Source of the DNA: Bacteroides sp. UBA7333
GTDB lineage: Bacteria > Bacteroidota > Bacteroidia > Bacteroidales > Bacteroidaceae
Length of the DNA stretch: 64,000 bases
Direction of reading: 5' to 3'
Assembly (NCBI GenBank): GCA_002471195.1
Contig: DKPN01000062.1
Span: 39,489-103,488, forward strand
Shown: piece by piece, positions 60,602-64,000 of the stretch
How positions within the stretch are numbered: the first letter of the stretch is position 1
Layout of the letters: every line of letters starts with the position of its first letter
Notes under the pieces: model-generated
Told to the model about the DNA's origin: nothing
Databases searched by the model: none
Seen by the model: the letters and a program-made list of their open reading frames with translations, nothing else
Position numbers and translations under genes: made by a program

Positions 60602-61567
60602 CTACCCCGCTACTAATTTAGCTAACCAATACCAGAACGGAGCTGTCCCCATAAAAAGTATTGTACTCAATGCCAATGAAGATGTACCGGTACGAACATA
60701 TATTTGATATCTACTGCCTATAATAATGCCCGAGAATGCAGGAGGAAGAGCACCGGCCAATACTAACATTTGTAAGTCTGTAGCTTGAAGTCCTACCAGT
60801 TTTCCTACAATTAATAATACAGCAGGCATTAAAAATAGCTTCACTAAAGTATTATAGACAATCTCCCAATCTAACTCTATTTTTTGAGCAGAAAGTGTGA
60901 CTCCAGCTGCAAATACCGCTACACCCGCATTTGCCTTAGCTATTAAAGTAAAAGAAGGTTCAGCTTCGACAGGAAAACGCACACCTATTAAAACAAGAAT
61001 CACCGCTAGAATTGGAGACCAAACAACCGGTTGCTTTAGAGCGTTCAAAAAAGCATTACTCTTTTTAGGTTTAACACCAGAAGCTGCAGGTGTAGATGAA
61101 TCTTGTGGATCAAGAAGATATAAACCTATTGGAATAGTGATTGCATTCACTACAATTGCTACTATAGCTATAACCAGTCCGGTACTTGTATTAAATCCAT
61201 AGATCGGTTCTAATACAGCAAAACCTAAAAAGCCGATTGTTGGAGAACCTGCAATTAATGCACATACTGCTGCTTCTTGTTTGGTATGTTTGAAAAATTT
61301 TTTACATGAGAAATAAGCCCAGAAAAAACAGGCGCAAATCATAACAATACTTACTACCGTAAGCTTAATGTCTTCAAAGAGTAAATGCCTATCAGCTTTT
61401 ACAATAGATAAAAATAAAGCAGCAGGTAGAGCATAATTTAAAACTAGTTTATTAAAACTACGAGCATTTTCGGCAGAAAATATTGCCTTTTTACCCGAAA
61501 TATATCCCAATAGCATTATTACGAATATCGGTACTAATGCATACAAAATCATATGTCCAAATCCCAT
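60602..61567 (-). CDS. yfdV: YfdV-like auxin-efflux-carrier (AEC) family transporter
   Basis: 321 residues, about ten membrane helices in two halves. It starts MGFGHMILYALVPIFVIMLL (Met6 is an alternative start). Segments FNKLVLNYALPAALFLSI, EAAVCALIAGSPTIGFLGFAVL, NAITIPIGLYLLDP, IAKANAGVAVFAAGVTLSAQK and MLVLAGALPPAFSGIIIGSRY follow E. coli YfdV closely. It sits between oxc and the YfdE-like gene. An oxalate or formate transport role is likely from position, but YfdV substrates are not firmly proven. Confidence 0.9.
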   Translation of the reverse strand: MGFGHMILYALVPIFVIMLLGYISGKKAIFSAENARSFNKLVLNYALPAALFLSIVKADRHLLFEDIKLTVVSIVMICACFFWAYFSCKKFFKHTKQEAAVCALIAGSPTIGFLGFAVLEPIYGFNTSTGLVIAIVAIVVNAITIPIGLYLLDPQDSSTPAASGVKPKKSNAFLNALKQPVVWSPILAVILVLIGVRFPVEAEPSFTLIAKANAGVAVFAAGVTLSAQKIELDWEIVYNTLVKLFLMPAVLLIVGKLVGLQATDLQMLVLAGALPPAFSGIIIGSRYQIYVRTGTSSLALSTILFMGTAPFWYWLAKLVAG

Positions 61568-61589
61568 AATATAAAGTTTTATGATTTAA

Positions 61590-61628
61590 ATTTTGCTTAG
61601 CGATTTCACTATGAATATCAAGCAAAAT
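61590..61628 (-). other. Intercistronic hairpin between oxc and yfdV
   Basis: A 9-bp perfect stem ATTTTGCTT (61590-61598) with 61620-61628 and a 21-nt loop; no T-run follows on the minus strand, so it is not a normal terminator. It may stabilise or process the mRNA. Confidence 0.35.
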
Positions 61629-61651
61629 ATTAATAGGTTAGAATTCTTATA

Positions 61652-63367
61652 TTAATCTTTCACAATTGTTTTAGGATTAAGATTGCCTATATGACCACTT
61701 TCTAATCCTACTGATGGATCAATTTTACAATCAATTAATACCGGTTTTTTAGATGCAATCGCTTCATTTAAAGCCTTGGTCAACTCATCGGGTGTTGTCA
61801 CATAATATGATTGACCTCCAAAAGCCTCAATTATTTTATCATATCGAGCATCCGGCATTAATGTAGTTGGAGAAGGATCGGTGCCACCTCCTAGATTGGG
61901 GCTATCACCTTTATAGATACCCCCATTATTGAAAACAATCATTGTAATCGGCAATTTAAAACGACACACCGTTTCAACTTCCATCCCACTAAAGCCAAAG
62001 GCACTATCACCATGAATAGATACCACCGTTTTCCCGGTAGTTATTGCTGCTCCAATCGCAAATCCCATACCGATACCCATCACACCCCATGTGCCACAAT
62101 CAAGACGTTTTCGTGGTTCATACATATTAATTACATTCCGAGTGTCATCAAGAGTGTTGGCTCCTTCATTTACTAAATAATAATCTCTTTGTTTGTCCAA
62201 AACAGCTTTTACACCTCTTAAGGCACTATAGTAGTTCATTAATGGAGGATTAGTATTCAATTTATCTGCCATTTTTTGATCATTTACAGTCTTATTTTTG
62301 GCTATATCGTCTATCCACAACTGATCGATTTTTATATTATGGCTGTTTAACCCCTTTACTAATAAATCCATACTCGATACAATATCTCCAGCAATAGGTG
62401 CTGCAATCGAACGATTGCTATCAAATTCAGATGCATCAATATCAAGTTGAATGAATTTCACATCAGGATTCCAATGTTTTCCTTTACCGTGTGATAAAAG
62501 CCAGTTGAGGCGTGCGCCAATCAAGATAACAACATCAGCATTCTCTAAAACAAAGCCACGTGCCGCCGCAGCACTCTGCGAGTGATCATCGGGCATTAAA
62601 CCTTTAGCCATTGACATTGGCAAAAATGGAACACCGGTTTTTTCAATAAAGGTTTTAATATTGGCATCAGCTTGTGCATAAGCAGCTCCTTTTCCTAATA
62701 TAACTAATGGTTTTTTTGCACTCGCAAAAATTTCTAATGCCCTATTTATGGAGGCATCAGATGGAATATAAGCAGGTGCAGGATCAATAGGAGTAAACAT
62801 AGTTTTCTCAGCTGTATCCTTATCCATTGGTGCTGACAGCAGGGCTGTGGTTAAATCTAAATACACACCGCCTGGACGGCCTGATACGGCTGCACGTATT
62901 GCTCTAGCTACTCCAATAGCAATATCCTCAGGATTGTTTATTCGATAAGAAGCCTTGCAAAAGGGTTTGGCTACATTCATCTGGTCTAATCCTTCATAAT
63001 CTCCTTGTTGCAAATCTATAATAGAACGCGAACTTGAGCCACTGATTTGGATCATTGGAAACCCATTGATAGTAGCATTTGCTAAAGCTGTTAAACCATT
63101 TAAAAAACCAGGAGCCGACACCGTTAAACAAATACCAGGCTTCTTGGTTAAAAATCCAGAAATTGCAGCAGCATTGCCTGCCGATTGTTCATGACGAAAA
63201 CCTATATAACGTATTCCAACCTCCTGAGCATGACGTGCTAAATCGGTTACAGGAATTCCAACAACACCATATATGGTATCGATGCCATTACGTTTTAAGG
63301 CGTCCACCACAATATGCATTCCATCCGTTAAGTTCTGAGTCTGTACTTGAGTTTGATCAGTATTCAT
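61652..63367 (-). CDS. oxc: Oxalyl-CoA decarboxylase
   Basis: 571 residues from the ATG at 63367 (an upstream non-ATG extension to 63391 is unlikely). TPP enzyme that converts oxalyl-CoA to formyl-CoA and CO2 in the cytosol. N-terminal domain: DALKRNGIDTIYGVVGIPVTDL and FRHEQSAGNAAAISGFL with the TPP-activating Glu. Middle domain: IPSDASINRALEIFASAKKPLVILGKGAAYA (ADP-binding region in known Oxc). C-terminal TPP domain: DCGTWGVMGIGMGFAIGAA, the GDS...NNGGIY Mg/TPP motif (HGDSAFGFSGMEVE, FNNGGIYKGD), and the family C-terminus ESGHIGNLNPK. Length and motifs are complete. Works with the downstream-named frc (transcribed first) in oxalate catabolism and acid resistance. Confidence 0.96.
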   Translation of the reverse strand: MNTDQTQVQTQNLTDGMHIVVDALKRNGIDTIYGVVGIPVTDLARHAQEVGIRYIGFRHEQSAGNAAAISGFLTKKPGICLTVSAPGFLNGLTALANATINGFPMIQISGSSSRSIIDLQQGDYEGLDQMNVAKPFCKASYRINNPEDIAIGVARAIRAAVSGRPGGVYLDLTTALLSAPMDKDTAEKTMFTPIDPAPAYIPSDASINRALEIFASAKKPLVILGKGAAYAQADANIKTFIEKTGVPFLPMSMAKGLMPDDHSQSAAAARGFVLENADVVILIGARLNWLLSHGKGKHWNPDVKFIQLDIDASEFDSNRSIAAPIAGDIVSSMDLLVKGLNSHNIKIDQLWIDDIAKNKTVNDQKMADKLNTNPPLMNYYSALRGVKAVLDKQRDYYLVNEGANTLDDTRNVINMYEPRKRLDCGTWGVMGIGMGFAIGAAITTGKTVVSIHGDSAFGFSGMEVETVCRFKLPITMIVFNNGGIYKGDSPNLGGGTDPSPTTLMPDARYDKIIEAFGGQSYYVTTPDELTKALNEAIASKKPVLIDCKIDPSVGLESGHIGNLNPKTIVKD

Positions 63368-63401
63368 AAAATTAATTTCTATATGAAACATTTTTATTAA
63401 T

Positions 63402-63436
63402 CCCTATAATCTTTTATTGGAATATAGATTATAGGG
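63402..63436 (-). other. Intercistronic hairpin between frc and oxc
   Basis: A perfect 10-bp stem CCCTATAATC (63402-63411) with GATTATAGGG (63427-63436) and a 15-nt loop. No T-run follows on the minus strand, so read-through into oxc is expected. Confidence 0.45.
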
Positions 63437-63444
63437 AAAATATA

Positions 63445-64000
63445 TTATTTGGATGTTACGTGATCTGCAGCAAATTGTGCTATTTGTGCATCTGTATAAC
63501 CTAATTCTTTTAATACTTCAACTGTATTTTCACCTAATGCAGGAGCCGGAGTAATTTGAGGAGTATAGGTAGATAGTTTAGGAGGACAACCAATGGTTAC
63601 AAATTTGCCACGTTCTGGTTGATCAACTTCAACTAATGTACCCGCTTGATAAAGTGACTTATCGCCCATTATTTCAAGCATACTTAACACAGGACCACAT
63701 GGAACACCAGCCTTACCCAAAATATTTACGACATCATATTTGTCTTTTGTTATAGTATATTCTTCCACACCTTTATGAATTTCATCTTTCACAAGTTGGC
63801 GTGCATCAGCTGTATTAAATTTAGGGTCATTTATCCATTCAGGTTTACCTAAAGCTTGACAAGCTTCGGCAAAAGCCTTAGCTTCGTTTTGCAAAACTAT
63901 ATATACAAATGCATTAGGATCGGTTTCCCAACCTTTACATTTGTAACACCATCCTAATACTTGCCCACCTTCTACATTTCCTGCTCTTGGCACAGTATTA
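63445..64000 (-). CDS. frc: Formyl-CoA:oxalate CoA-transferase, C-terminal part (cut by window edge)
   Basis: The last 184 or so residues are visible; the frame stays open to the right edge with no start (the GTG at 63991-63993 is an internal Val). Class III CoA-transferase that moves CoA from formyl-CoA to oxalate. Landmarks: VPRAGNVEGGQVLGW, CYKCKGWETDPNAFVYIVLQ, KPEWINDPKFNTADARQ, KAGVPCGPVLSMLEIMGDKS, and PALGENTVEVLKELGYTDAQI at the end. The Gly-rich loop reads VEGGQ where, from memory, E. coli Frc has GGGGQ. First visible gene of the oxalate operon; the promoter lies beyond the window. Confidence 0.93.
   Translation of the reverse strand, partial: NTVPRAGNVEGGQVLGWCYKCKGWETDPNAFVYIVLQNEAKAFAEACQALGKPEWINDPKFNTADARQLVKDEIHKGVEEYTITKDKYDVVNILGKAGVPCGPVLSMLEIMGDKSLYQAGTLVEVDQPERGKFVTIGCPPKLSTYTPQITPAPALGENTVEVLKELGYTDAQIAQFAADHVTSK

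Noticed and set aside
63991..63993. GTG as the start of the right-edge CoA-transferase
   Set aside because: The frame stays open to the window edge and reads into conserved Frc sequence (Asn-Thr-Val-Pro-Arg), so this Val is internal and the gene is cut by the edge.
1..64000. tRNA or rRNA genes
   Set aside because: I looked in the longer intergenic stretches for tRNA-like cloverleafs and T-loop words (GTTCnAnnC) and saw none; a tRNAscan-SE run would be decisive.

Overview
The window is AT-rich chromosomal DNA from a member of the Bacteroidetes, most likely order Bacteroidales. Supporting signs are the repeated -7 promoter word TAnnTTTG in front of many genes, BtuG-like lipoproteins beside BtuB, DUF5020 and DUF4369/TlpA proteins, a long Ala/Glu/Lys tail on ribosomal protein S16, and a GH57/GT4/debranching-enzyme glycogen cluster. 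Genus cannot be decided from the sequence. There is no transposase, integrase, phage gene, CRISPR array, rRNA or tRNA that I can support.

Layout. 1-3.4 kb: small winged-helix protein, a decayed poxB, then groES-groEL. 3.4-10.3 kb: outer-membrane porin, Hsp31/HchA, Ser-type sulfatase and GH2 glycosidase. 10.3-14.9 kb: cobalamin riboswitch driving two BtuG-like surface lipoproteins and BtuB. 14.9-20.9 kb: dipeptidyl peptidase IV, lipoyl synthase, a membrane protein with a worn-out Nudix domain, RsmI-like methyltransferase, FabI. 21-25.7 kb: glycogen operon. 26-33.3 kb: rhomboid protease, patatin, secreted C1 peptidase, SatP acetate permease, DUF4405 cytochrome-like protein, Crp-family regulator, Fe-alcohol dehydrogenase and a class A beta-lactamase. 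33.5-40.6 kb: heavy-metal RND efflux system in which pump and TolC-like channel are one reading frame, its adaptor, and a LytS/LytTR two-component pair. 40.7-43.1 kb: bleomycin-hydrolase-like peptidase, a repeat-bearing intergenic region, a UDG-superfamily protein. 43.2-46.8 kb: nucleobase uptake cluster (UraA, DUF5020 outer-membrane protein, NCS2 purine permease). 46.9-48.8 kb: Cu/Zn permease with HMA domain plus HMA-AraC regulator. 49-52 kb: AmmeMemoRadiSam genes followed by an AlaX-like protein. 52-59.3 kb: rpsP, DUF3784 protein, potABCD polyamine importer, TlpA-like thioredoxin. 59.4-64 kb: oxalate operon yfdE-yfdV-oxc-frc, running off the right edge.

How the parts work together. The strongest metabolic unit is the oxalate operon. 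Frc activates oxalate as oxalyl-CoA, Oxc decarboxylates it to formyl-CoA, YfdV is a likely carrier, and YfdE is a second CoA-transferase. The gene order is the one known from the E. coli yfd operon. The B12 locus, the nucleobase cluster and the RND locus each pair an outer-membrane component with inner-membrane or surface partners, as expected for a Gram-negative gut-type bacterium scavenging nutrients. Reading the -7 promoter word also corrects several starts: for five genes the longest open frame begins inside or upstream of the promoter, so the downstream ATG must be the true start.
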